DNA of 64,000 bases from Sodaliphilus pleomorphus. GTDB taxonomy: Bacteria > Bacteroidota > Bacteroidia > Bacteroidales > Muribaculaceae. The stretch lies in NCBI RefSeq assembly GCF_009676955.1, contig NZ_CP045696.1, forward strand, positions 983,501 through 1,047,500. Reading direction: 5' to 3'. This document shows, piece by piece, positions 9,919 through 17,667 of this stretch. Made by a program: the position numbers and the translations under genes. Below the pieces are notes generated by a model. That model was given only the letters and a program-made list of their open reading frames with translations, was not told the DNA's origin and searched no databases. The first letter of the stretch is position 1. Each line of letters opens with the position of its first letter.

Positions 9919-9956
9919 AAACTGGCAAAGCTGTCCTGGCATGGCTTTGCCAGTTT
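9919..9956 (+). terminator. Intrinsic terminator after susCD operon
   Basis: Perfect 13-base arms AAACTGGCAAAGC (9919-9931) and GCTTTGCCAGTTT (9944-9956), loop of 12. The right arm contains the TTTG that serves as -33 box for the next gene. Confidence 0.7.
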
Positions 9957-9977
9957 CAACAAGATAACCTAAATTTG
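9946..9977 (+). promoter_or_regulatory. Promoter for glycerophosphodiesterase gene
   Basis: -33 TTTG (9946-9949) inside the terminator arm, 20-base spacer, -7 TAAATTTG (9970-9977). Predicted start near 9983, so translation from an in-frame ATG at 9975 is unlikely and the ATG at 10011 is preferred. Confidence 0.7.
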
Positions 9978-10010
9978 CAACACTCACATATCAAAACAAC
10001 AATACTGAAG

Positions 10011-10796
10011 ATGAAACGTATCATTTTATGCTTAGCGCTTATGACATTGCTCAGTGTGGGCGCCTATGCCCAAACCAAGGTGATAGCCCATCGCGGCTAC
10101 TGGAAGACCGAGGGTGTGACAGGCCCCGACGACGCCACCACCGCCTCGCAAAACTCAATCAACTCGCAGAACGGCGCCGCCCGCATCGGGGTGTACGGCT
10201 CCGAGTTTGACATTTGGTCGACAACCGACGGCGAGCTCTTCGTCAACCACGACGGGGTGCTCAACGGCGTCACCATCCAGACCTCAAAAGCTGCCGACGT
10301 GAGAAAGCTCAAGCTGCCCGACGGCGAGTACATCTCCACCCTCGACCAGTACCTGGCCAACTTCACCAAGCACCCCGGCCTGGAAGTGGTGCTCGAGGTC
10401 AAGGAGCACAAAAACAAGCTGCAAGAAGACGCAGCCGTGAAAAAGGCCATCAAGCTCGTCGACAAGTATGGCCTCATGAAGCGCACCACATGGATCACCT
10501 TCTCGCTCAACGCCATGCTCGACATGCTCAAGTGGCTGCCGCAAGGCTCGCCCGTGTACTATCTCGACGGCGAGCTGAGCCCCAAGACGCTCAAGAAAAT
10601 AGGCGCCGCCGGCCTCGACTACCAGCTCAAGGTGATGAAAAAGCACCCCGAGTGGTTCAAGAAGGCCCACGAGCTGGGGCTGAAAGTGAACGTGTGGACC
10701 GTCAACAAGCCCGAAGACATGCAGTGGTGCATCGATCAGGGCGCCGACTTCATCACTACCAACGAGCCCGTCACCTGCCTGCAACTCGTGAAATAA
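10011..10796 (+). CDS. Secreted glycerophosphodiester phosphodiesterase
   Basis: 261 residues from the ATG at 10011; cleavable signal peptide (MKRIILCLALMTLLSVGAYA). The mature protein starts with VIAHRGYW (His27, Arg28), followed by SEFDIWSTTDG (Glu65, Asp67) and FVNHDG (His80). This is the HRG...ExD...HD signature of GDPD enzymes, which hydrolyse glycerophosphodiesters to sn-glycerol-3-phosphate plus an alcohol. The usual PENT-like motif is replaced by SQNSINS. Length matches single-domain GDPDs (about 250-300). It has its own promoter and ends at a strong bidirectional hairpin. Placed between susCD and the glp genes, it could supply G3P in the periplasm for the GlpT-type carriers (inference). 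Confidence 0.9.
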   Translation: MKRIILCLALMTLLSVGAYAQTKVIAHRGYWKTEGVTGPDDATTASQNSINSQNGAARIGVYGSEFDIWSTTDGELFVNHDGVLNGVTIQTSKAADVRKLKLPDGEYISTLDQYLANFTKHPGLEVVLEVKEHKNKLQEDAAVKKAIKLVDKYGLMKRTTWITFSLNAMLDMLKWLPQGSPVYYLDGELSPKTLKKIGAAGLDYQLKVMKKHPEWFKKAHELGLKVNVWTVNKPEDMQWCIDQGADFITTNEPVTCLQLVK

Positions 10797-10826
10797 TGGC
10801 ATCACCGGCTCGCCACACCCGCTACA

Positions 10827-10873
10827 AGCGCGAGAGCCTGCACAGCATGTGTTGTTGTGCAGGCTCTCGCGCT
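10827..10873. terminator. Bidirectional terminator between gdpD and glpR
   Basis: Perfect 18-base arms (10827-10844 and 10856-10873) with an 11-base loop, between convergent genes. T-rich sequence follows on the plus side (CTTTTGCG). Confidence 0.8.
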
Positions 10874-10917
10874 ATGTGGCCTTTTGCGTTGCTGTGCCCC
10901 TTGGAGCCGGGGTGGGA

Positions 10918-11682
10918 CTACTGGGCGATGACGAGGTCGATGCCCAGGTCGTGGATGCGCTTCACGTCTTTAGGGCTGATGTCGCTATCGGTGATGATGA
11001 GGTCGATCTCCTCGAGGTCGCCAATCTTGGCAAAGCCGCGGCGGCCAAACTTGGAGCTGTCGGCCAGCACGATAGTCTTCTGCGCCGCCTTCATCATGAG
11101 CCGGTTGAGCTCGGCCTCACGCAGGTCGGTGGTCGAGAAGCCGAAGTCGAAGTCGATGCCGTCGACACCGATGAAGAACTTGGAAAACGAGCAGTCGCGC
11201 AATATCATGCCGCTGTACTTGCCCACTACCGAGAGGCTGCTGTGACGCAGCTGGCCGCCCAGCTGGATGATGTCGATATTCTCGTTTTGCGCAAGAATCT
11301 CGCTCACCTGCAGCGAGGCACTCACTACCGTGAGCCGGTGCATGGGCACAATGTTGCGCGCCAGGGCATGCACCGTCGTGCCCGACCCTATGCATATCGA
11401 GTCGTCGGCACATATGAGCTTGGCCGCCTCACGCCCGATGTTGTTTTTCTGCTCGGGGGCCAGCTTCTCCTTCTCGTTGACCGAGCGGTTGTTGGCAAAC
11501 GGGTTGAGCAGTATCGCACGACCGTGACTGCGATACAGCTTGTTGGACTTTTCCAACTCGGTCAAGTCCTTGCGCACCGTGACCGACGACACACCCAGCG
11601 CCTCGGCCAGCTCGGTAACCTGCACAGTTCCTTTCTTCAACAGTGTGCTCATTATGAGTGCATGACGTTTATCTTTAATCAT
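10918..11682 (-). CDS. glpR: DeoR/GlpR-family transcriptional regulator
   Basis: 254 residues from the ATG at 11682; an ATG at 11703 is possible but overlaps a -7-like box. N-terminal winged helix-turn-helix (ALIMSTLLKKGTVQVTELA, VSSVTVRKDLTELEK) and a DeoR-type sugar-phosphate-binding domain with GSGTTVHALA (about 105-115), GVDGIDFDFGF and VLADSSKFGRRGF. GlpR-like members repress G3P genes and release DNA on binding G3P (family knowledge). It is divergent from glpA, with a candidate operator palindrome between them at 11712-11730. Assignment to glp control is from position; the effector could be another sugar phosphate. Confidence 0.85.
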   Translation of the reverse strand: MIKDKRHALIMSTLLKKGTVQVTELAEALGVSSVTVRKDLTELEKSNKLYRSHGRAILLNPFANNRSVNEKEKLAPEQKNNIGREAAKLICADDSICIGSGTTVHALARNIVPMHRLTVVSASLQVSEILAQNENIDIIQLGGQLRHSSLSVVGKYSGMILRDCSFSKFFIGVDGIDFDFGFSTTDLREAELNRLMMKAAQKTIVLADSSKFGRRGFAKIGDLEEIDLIITDSDISPKDVKRIHDLGIDLVIAQ

Positions 11683-11711
11683 GATGCAATGGTATTTATA
11701 CACAAAGCTAT

Positions 11712-11730
11712 ACTTTGAATATTACAAAGT
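11712..11730. promoter_or_regulatory. Candidate GlpR operator
   Basis: Inverted repeat ACTTTG-aatatta-CAAAGT (11712-17 and 11725-30) between the divergent glpR and glpA genes. Minus-strand -7-like boxes TAGCTTTG (11710-11703) and TAACTTTG (11732-11725) abut or overlap it, so binding would block glpR transcription. Location-based inference. Confidence 0.4.
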
Positions 11731-11782
11731 TATAAAAAATTGAATAATTTCAGCGCTTCGAAAACAATTATTTCGTAAAAAA

Positions 11783-11814
11783 CTTGGTGATTTTTAAAAA
11801 TGTAGCTAAATTTG
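11783..11814 (+). promoter_or_regulatory. Promoter for glpABC
   Basis: -33 TTG (11784-11786), 20-base spacer, -7 TAAATTTG (11807-11814). Leader of about 125 nt before the glpA ATG at 11947. Confidence 0.65.
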
Positions 11815-11946
11815 TTGCGAACAAAAAGCATATACGTTTCAAAGCAAAAATCAAAACGTCATTTTTTGTTTCAAAACGCCTGCCACTTGTTGATATAGAC
11901 TAAAATAAAAGGAACTAATTATACTCTCGCCACAAAACTTATAGTA

Positions 11947-13569
11947 ATGAACAACGAACTTAAAAGCCATTATGACGTCATCATCATCGGGGGCGGCATC
12001 ACTGGAGCCGGCACTGCGCGCGACTGCGCCATGCGCGGGTTGAGTGTGCTGCTGGTGGAGCGTTACGACTTCACCAACGGCGCAACCGGCCGCAACCACG
12101 GCCTGCTGCACAGCGGGGCACGGTATGCCGTGACCGACAGCGAGTCGGCCTCGGAGTGCATCAAGGAGAACATGACCCTGCGCAAGATTGCACGCCACTG
12201 CGTCGATGAAACCGACGGTTTGTTTATAACTCTTCCCGAGGACGATCTCAACTATCAGGCCACCTTTGTTGAGGCCTGCCACAAAGCCGGCATCAGGGCC
12301 GACGTCATCGACCCTGCCCAGGCCCGAGAGCTCGAGCCGGCAGTCAACCCCACCCTCACAGGAGCAGTGAGGGTGCCCGACGCCTCGATCGACCCCTTCC
12401 GTCTCACCATTGCCAACGTGGTCGACGCCCGCCTGCACGGCGCTCAATTGCTCAACTACCACGAGGTGACCGGTCTCATCATCAATCAAGACCGCGTCGA
12501 GGGCGTGAAGCTGCGCAACAACCACACGGGCCAGCAGCTCGAAGTGCACAGCAGCCTGGTCATCAATGCAGCCGGGATATGGGGCATGCTCATCGCCCAA
12601 ATGGCCGGTGTGAAAGTCAACATGTTCCCGGCCAAGGGCGCGCTGCTCATCTTCGGGCACCGCGTCAACAACATGGTCATCAACCGCTGCCGCAAGCCAG
12701 CCAATGCCGACATTCTGGTGCCCGACGACACCGTGTGCGTGATAGGCACCACCAGCGACCGCGTGCCCATCGAGGAGTGCGACCACATGCGTGTGACCGA
12801 CGAGGAAGTGCAAGTGCTCATCACCGAGGGCGAGAAGCTCGCCCCCGCGCTGGCCTCGACCCGCATCCTGCGCGCCTATGCCGGCGTGCGCCCGCTGGTG
12901 GCCAGCGACAACGACCCCTCGGGCCGCAGCATCAGCCGCGGCATCGTGTGCCTCGACCACGAGACGCGCGACGGCCTGGCCGGCTTCATCACCATCACCG
13001 GCGGCAAGATGATGACCTACCGCATGATGGCCGAGGTGGCCACCAACCTGGCCTGCAAGAAGCTGCACATCGACAAGCCCTGCACCACTGCCACCACTGC
13101 GCTGCCTGGCTCAGAGGAAAAGAAAGACGAGGCCACCCTGCGCACCTACAGCTTTGCCCAGAAGGCAGCCGACGGCCGCCACGGCACCTACACCAAGCAA
13201 ATCGACGAGGCCGACCTGGTCGATGACGCCCTGGTGTGCGAGTGCGAGGAGGTGAGTGTGGGCGAGGTGAAATATGCCGTCGACAACCTGCACGTGCACA
13301 ACCTGCTCAACCTGCGCCGCCGCACACGCGTGGGCATGGGCACCTGCCAGGGCGAGCTGTGCTCGTGCCGCGCCGCCAACCTGCTGTGCAAGAGCGAGAC
13401 CGCCAGCAAGGAGGCCGCCGACCTGGCCCGCTTTGTCGACGAGCGCTGGAAAGGCATGAAGCCAGTAGCCTGGGGCGACACCCTGAGCGAGGCCCAGCTC
13501 ACAGCCACCATATATGAAGACTTATTAGGACTAAACCAGTTCTCAAGCAAGGAAGGAGGCAACCAATGA
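11947..13569 (+). CDS. glpA: Anaerobic glycerol-3-phosphate dehydrogenase subunit A
   Basis: 540 residues, as in E. coli GlpA (542). The FAD-binding motif IIIGGGITGAGTARD (13-27) opens the protein and the DAO-type oxidoreductase domain follows. The C-terminus has a BFD-like [2Fe-2S] module with C431-x-C433 (VCECEE) and C467-x4-C472 (GTCQGELC). GlpA is the catalytic flavoprotein oxidising sn-glycerol-3-phosphate to dihydroxyacetone phosphate. It works with GlpB and the membrane anchor GlpC, passing electrons to menaquinone. Its stop overlaps the glpB start by 4 bases (ATGA), indicating translational coupling. First gene of glpABC. Confidence 0.96.
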   Translation: MNNELKSHYDVIIIGGGITGAGTARDCAMRGLSVLLVERYDFTNGATGRNHGLLHSGARYAVTDSESASECIKENMTLRKIARHCVDETDGLFITLPEDDLNYQATFVEACHKAGIRADVIDPAQARELEPAVNPTLTGAVRVPDASIDPFRLTIANVVDARLHGAQLLNYHEVTGLIINQDRVEGVKLRNNHTGQQLEVHSSLVINAAGIWGMLIAQMAGVKVNMFPAKGALLIFGHRVNNMVINRCRKPANADILVPDDTVCVIGTTSDRVPIEECDHMRVTDEEVQVLITEGEKLAPALASTRILRAYAGVRPLVASDNDPSGRSISRGIVCLDHETRDGLAGFITITGGKMMTYRMMAEVATNLACKKLHIDKPCTTATTALPGSEEKKDEATLRTYSFAQKAADGRHGTYTKQIDEADLVDDALVCECEEVSVGEVKYAVDNLHVHNLLNLRRRTRVGMGTCQGELCSCRAANLLCKSETASKEAADLARFVDERWKGMKPVAWGDTLSEAQLTATIYEDLLGLNQFSSKEGGNQ

Positions 13570-14807
13570 AATTTGACACCATCATTATAGGAGGAGGCCT
13601 CGCAGGCCTCACTGCCGGACTGGCACTGCTCAAAGCCGGGCAAAAGGTGGCGCTGGTGAGCGACGGGCAGAGCGCACTGCACTTTGCCTCGGGCAGCTTC
13701 GACCTGCTGGGCTACGACGCCCAGGGCCAGGCCGTGGCCAACCCCGTCGAGGCCATCGCGCAACTCGATGCAACCCACCCCTACAGCAAGGTGAGCGACA
13801 TCGCCGCCACGGCACAAGAGGCACAGCAGCTGCTTGCCGAGTGCGGCCTCAAGACCAAGGGCGATGCCCAGGCCAACCACTACCGCCTCACCCCCATGGG
13901 CGCACTCAAGCCCACGTGGCTCACCATCGACGACTTTGTAACGCTCGACGAGCCCGCAACCGCACCGTGGAAAAAGGTGCTCGTGGCCAACATCATGGGC
14001 TATCTCGACTTTCCCTCCAAGTTTGTCGTGGCCGGCCTGCGCCAGCTGGGCGTGGAGGTCGACTTGAAAGCCTTCACCACCCCCGAGCTCACCCGTGCGC
14101 GCAAGTCGCCCAGCGAGATGCGTGCCACCAACATATCGAAGGTGCTCACCCACCCGGCCGTAGTGGCCGAGGTGGCCCGAGAGCTCAACACGCTGGCCAC
14201 GGGCTACGACGCCGTGCTTGTGCCGGCAGTAGCAGGCATGCGCGACGGCGGCGAGGCCACCTCGCTCAAGGAGCAGGTCGACACGCCACTCTACTATGTG
14301 GCCACCCTGCCCCCGTCGGTGCCCGGCGTGCGCACCCAGATGCTGCTCAACAAGCGCTTTGCCCAGCTGGGCGGCACCTTCCTCACCGGCGACCAGGTCA
14401 CTGGCGGCAAGCTCGAGGGCGACAAGCTCATGAGCATCAACACCGCCAAGCTCGAGGACACCGAGCTCAGGGCCCGCAACTATGTGCTGGCCACCGGCAG
14501 CTTCCTCTCGCACGGCCTGGCAGCCAACTACGAGCGCGTGTACGAGCCCGTGCTGGGGCTCGACGTCGACTACAGCGGCGAGCGCAAGGACTGGAGCCGC
14601 TACGGCGTGTTCAACGACCAGCCCTACATGCACTTTGGCGTGGCAACCGATGCCAAGCTGCACGTGAAGAAAGACGGCAAAGTAATCAACAACTGCTATG
14701 CTGCAGGCGCCGTGCTGAGCGGCAACAACCGCGTGAAAATGGCCGACGGTGCCGGCGTCGACATGCTCACCGCCCTGCAGGCAGCAAAAAACATCTTACA
14801 GAAATAG
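13566..14807 (+). CDS. glpB: Anaerobic glycerol-3-phosphate dehydrogenase subunit B
   Basis: 413 residues, close to E. coli GlpB (419). N-terminal flavin-binding motif IIIGGGLAGLTAGLALLKAG; C-terminal FAD_binding_2-like part with NNCYAAGAVLSGNNRVKMADG. GlpB links the GlpA flavoprotein to the GlpC iron-sulfur anchor in the menaquinone-dependent complex. It starts within the glpA stop (4-base overlap), and glpC follows after 14 bases. No truncation or missing motif seen. Confidence 0.94.
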   Translation: MKFDTIIIGGGLAGLTAGLALLKAGQKVALVSDGQSALHFASGSFDLLGYDAQGQAVANPVEAIAQLDATHPYSKVSDIAATAQEAQQLLAECGLKTKGDAQANHYRLTPMGALKPTWLTIDDFVTLDEPATAPWKKVLVANIMGYLDFPSKFVVAGLRQLGVEVDLKAFTTPELTRARKSPSEMRATNISKVLTHPAVVAEVARELNTLATGYDAVLVPAVAGMRDGGEATSLKEQVDTPLYYVATLPPSVPGVRTQMLLNKRFAQLGGTFLTGDQVTGGKLEGDKLMSINTAKLEDTELRARNYVLATGSFLSHGLAANYERVYEPVLGLDVDYSGERKDWSRYGVFNDQPYMHFGVATDAKLHVKKDGKVINNCYAAGAVLSGNNRVKMADGAGVDMLTALQAAKNILQK

Positions 14808-14821
14808 AGAGGAATTGAGTC

Positions 14822-16075
14822 ATGGCTAACAAAACTCAAATTGAAAGCAAGAGCATATTCAACTTCGAGCAATGCCTGAAGTGCTCGATATGCACAGTAT
14901 ATTGCCCCGTGGCAGCGGTCAACCCCACCTATCCCGGCCCCAAGCAGGCCGGCCCCGACGGCGAGCGCTACCGCCTGAAGAGCCCCGTGTTCTTCGACGA
15001 GAGCCTCAAGAAGTGCCTCAACTGCAAGCGCTGCGAGGTGGCTTGCCCCAGCAATGTGAACGTGGGCGACATCATCCAGGCGGCCCGCATGCAATACAGC
15101 CAGCACAAGCCAGGTCTGCGCGACCGCATCCTGGCCAGCACCGACTTTGTGGGCACCATGGCCAACCGCTTTGCCCCCATTGTGAACACCACCCTGGCCT
15201 GGGGCCTCACCAAGAGCCTGATGCACGGCACCATAGGCGTCGACAAGCACCGCACCTTCCCGGCCTACACCAACCAGCGCTTCGAGACGTGGTTCAAGCG
15301 CAACGCGCAGGCCAGCCAGGACCAGTATAGCAAGCACGTGAGCTACTTCCACGGGTGCTATGTAAACTACAACTTCCCCAAGCTGGGGCAAGACTTCGTG
15401 AAAATCATGAATGCGGTGGGCTACGGCGTGCATCTGCTCGAGAAAGAACGCTGCTGCGGCGTGGCCAAGATTGCCAACGGCCTCTATGACCAGGCCCGCA
15501 AGCATGCCAACATAAACATCAACTCTATTAAAAAATCGGTTCAGGACGAGGGTCGCCCTGTGTTAACCACGAGCAGCACCTGTACATTCACCCTCAGGGA
15601 CGAGTACGACCACCTGCTGGGCATCGACAACAGCAGCGTGCGCGACCAGGTGATGCTGGCGACCCGCTTCCTCTTCCAGTTGGTGGACCAGGGCAAGGTG
15701 AAGCTGGCCTTCAAGCCCGACTACAAGCGGCGCATCGCCTACCACAGTGCCTGCCACATGGAGCGCATGGGCTGGACCGTATACAGCACCGAGCTGCTGA
15801 AGATGGTGCCCGGCATCGACTTTGTCATGCTCGAGAGCATGTGCTGCGGCATTGCCGGCACCTATGGATTCAAGAAGGAGAACTACGAGACGTCGCAGCA
15901 GATAGGCGCTCCGCTCTTTGAGCAAATCAAAAACGCCCATGTCGACTGCGTGTCGACCGACTGCGAGACCTGCAAGTGGCAAATCGAGATGTCGACTGGC
16001 GTGCCCGTCGAAAATCCCATCAGCATCCTGGCCGACGCCCTCGATGTGGAAAAAACCATCGCGCTCAACAGCTAA
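14822..16075 (+). CDS. glpC: Anaerobic glycerol-3-phosphate dehydrogenase subunit C
   Basis: 417 residues (E. coli GlpC 396). Two 4Fe-4S clusters are predicted from C18-C21-C24-C28 (CLKCSICTVYC) and C65-C68-C71-C75 (CLNCKRCEVAC). They are followed by two CCG domains with CCG at about 211-213 and 341-343, as in heterodisulfide-reductase-like electron carriers. GlpC anchors GlpAB at the inner face of the cytoplasmic membrane and transfers electrons to menaquinone. Last gene of glpABC; a hairpin between glpC and the transporter gene may attenuate read-through. Confidence 0.95.
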   Translation: MANKTQIESKSIFNFEQCLKCSICTVYCPVAAVNPTYPGPKQAGPDGERYRLKSPVFFDESLKKCLNCKRCEVACPSNVNVGDIIQAARMQYSQHKPGLRDRILASTDFVGTMANRFAPIVNTTLAWGLTKSLMHGTIGVDKHRTFPAYTNQRFETWFKRNAQASQDQYSKHVSYFHGCYVNYNFPKLGQDFVKIMNAVGYGVHLLEKERCCGVAKIANGLYDQARKHANININSIKKSVQDEGRPVLTTSSTCTFTLRDEYDHLLGIDNSSVRDQVMLATRFLFQLVDQGKVKLAFKPDYKRRIAYHSACHMERMGWTVYSTELLKMVPGIDFVMLESMCCGIAGTYGFKKENYETSQQIGAPLFEQIKNAHVDCVSTDCETCKWQIEMSTGVPVENPISILADALDVEKTIALNS

Positions 16076-16088
16076 GTGAAAAGCAAGA

Positions 16089-16130
16089 GCTCACCCCGCC
16101 GCCCCTCAAAGTGGACAGCCGCAGGTGAGC
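16089..16130 (+). terminator. Possible attenuating hairpin between glpC and glpT
   Basis: GCTCACC (16089-16095) pairs with GGTGAGC (16124-16130), followed by a pyrimidine-rich stretch ATCTTCTTTT. The loop is long (28 bases), so termination is probably partial. Confidence 0.35.
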
Positions 16131-16220
16131 ATCTTCTTTTACAGGGCTGCACACAGCCGGCCACCCCCCCTCTGAAGCTGACTATTATTAACAAAAAAAA
16201 TACATAACACATAACACACT

Positions 16221-17612
16221 ATGAGTAATTTTCTAACTCCCCCGGCATTTAAGCCCGAGCAAACCGGCCCCGAGGCCGACGCCAGATACAGGAAACTGCG
16301 CTGGCAGGTGTTTCTGGGCATCTTCATCGGCTATGCCGGCTTCTACATCGTGCGCAAGAATTTCTCGATGGCCATACCGGCACTTGCCCCCTTCGGCTTC
16401 GACAAGGGCGAGCTCAGCATCGTGCTCTCGATGAATGCCATTGCCTACGGTTTCTCCAAGTTTATCATGGCCAGCATCAGCGACCGCAGCGATGCCCGCA
16501 AGTTCCTGCCCCTGGGCCTTGTGTGCGCCGCCGTGTCGATGCTCTTCATGATTGCCCCCGTCCAGTGGCTGGGCGCCGAGCACAAGAGTGCAGCCATCGC
16601 GCTCATGTGCGTGCTCAACTTCCTGGTGGGCTGGTTCAACGGCATGGGCTGGCCTCCCTGCGGCCGTGTGATGACACACTGGTTCAGCATCAAGGAGCGC
16701 GGCACCTGGATGAGCTTCTGGAACTGCGCCCACAACGTGGGCGGCGCGCTGGTGGGCCCCATGGCTGCCTACGGCGCCACCTGGTTTGGCTCGTGGTTCT
16801 ACGGCGCCAACGCCAAGTACTATTTCCTCATTGGCACCTATGCCTTCCCGGCTGCGGTAGCCATCTTGATTGCCATCATTGCCTGGTGCCTGATACGCGA
16901 CACACCGCAATCGTGTGGTCTGCCCTCGATCGAGAAGTGGAGCGGCAACTATGCCAAGAATTACAAAGAGAACGACGAGAAATCGATCTCGAGCAAGGAG
17001 ATATTCAAGACCGTGCTCAGCAACAAGTTTCTGTGGTTTATCGCCATGGCCAACGTGTTTGTCTACATGATACGCTACGGCTGTCTCGACTGGGCACCCA
17101 CCATTCTCACCGAGCGCGGCATCGACATCAAGAGTGCCGGCTGGGCCTACTTTGCCTATGAGTTTGCCGCCATACCGGGCACCATCTTCTGCGGCTGGCT
17201 CAGCGACCACGTGTTCCACGGCCGCCGCGCCCTACCCACCATCTTGTTTATGGCCCTGGTGGCTGTGGCCATCTTCATCTACTGGCAAAACCTCGACAAC
17301 CTCTATGTAGTGATAGGTTGCCTCATCGCCATAGGCTTCCTCATCTACGGCCCCGTGATGCTCATAGGCGTGCAGGCACTCGACCTGGCTCCCAAGAACG
17401 CTGCCGGCACCGCAGCCGGTCTCACGGGCTTCATGGGCTATGTGCTGGGCACCGCCCTGCTGGCCAACGTGGTGATAGGCTATGTGGCCGAGAATGCCGG
17501 CTGGAGCTGGACCTTTGCGCTGCTCATCATCGCCTGCCTGATGGCCATCCTGTTTATGGGCCTCACCTACCGCGAGGAGCAATATCTCGTGGGTGGCAAG
17601 AAGAGGAAATAA
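16221..17612 (+). CDS. glpT: GlpT-type organophosphate:phosphate antiporter (first copy)
   Basis: 463 residues, about twelve membrane segments, OPA family of the major facilitator superfamily (E. coli GlpT 452). Features include YAGFYIVRKNFSMAIPAL in helix 1, FNGMGWPPCGRVMTHWFS at about 135-152, and a second-half repeat beginning LWFIAMANVFVYMIRYG. GlpT imports sn-glycerol-3-phosphate in exchange for inorganic phosphate. Located 145 bases after glpC with no clear promoter of its own, so it may be transcribed by read-through. A second OPA gene follows after 55 bases. Which of the two is the true G3P carrier is not decidable here. Confidence 0.88.
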   Translation: MSNFLTPPAFKPEQTGPEADARYRKLRWQVFLGIFIGYAGFYIVRKNFSMAIPALAPFGFDKGELSIVLSMNAIAYGFSKFIMASISDRSDARKFLPLGLVCAAVSMLFMIAPVQWLGAEHKSAAIALMCVLNFLVGWFNGMGWPPCGRVMTHWFSIKERGTWMSFWNCAHNVGGALVGPMAAYGATWFGSWFYGANAKYYFLIGTYAFPAAVAILIAIIAWCLIRDTPQSCGLPSIEKWSGNYAKNYKENDEKSISSKEIFKTVLSNKFLWFIAMANVFVYMIRYGCLDWAPTILTERGIDIKSAGWAYFAYEFAAIPGTIFCGWLSDHVFHGRRALPTILFMALVAVAIFIYWQNLDNLYVVIGCLIAIGFLIYGPVMLIGVQALDLAPKNAAGTAAGLTGFMGYVLGTALLANVVIGYVAENAGWSWTFALLIIACLMAILFMGLTYREEQYLVGGKKRK

Positions 17613-17667
17613 TCAATAATAGAGAACGACACTTCATTAACATTACATCTTTTTAAATATCGAAACT

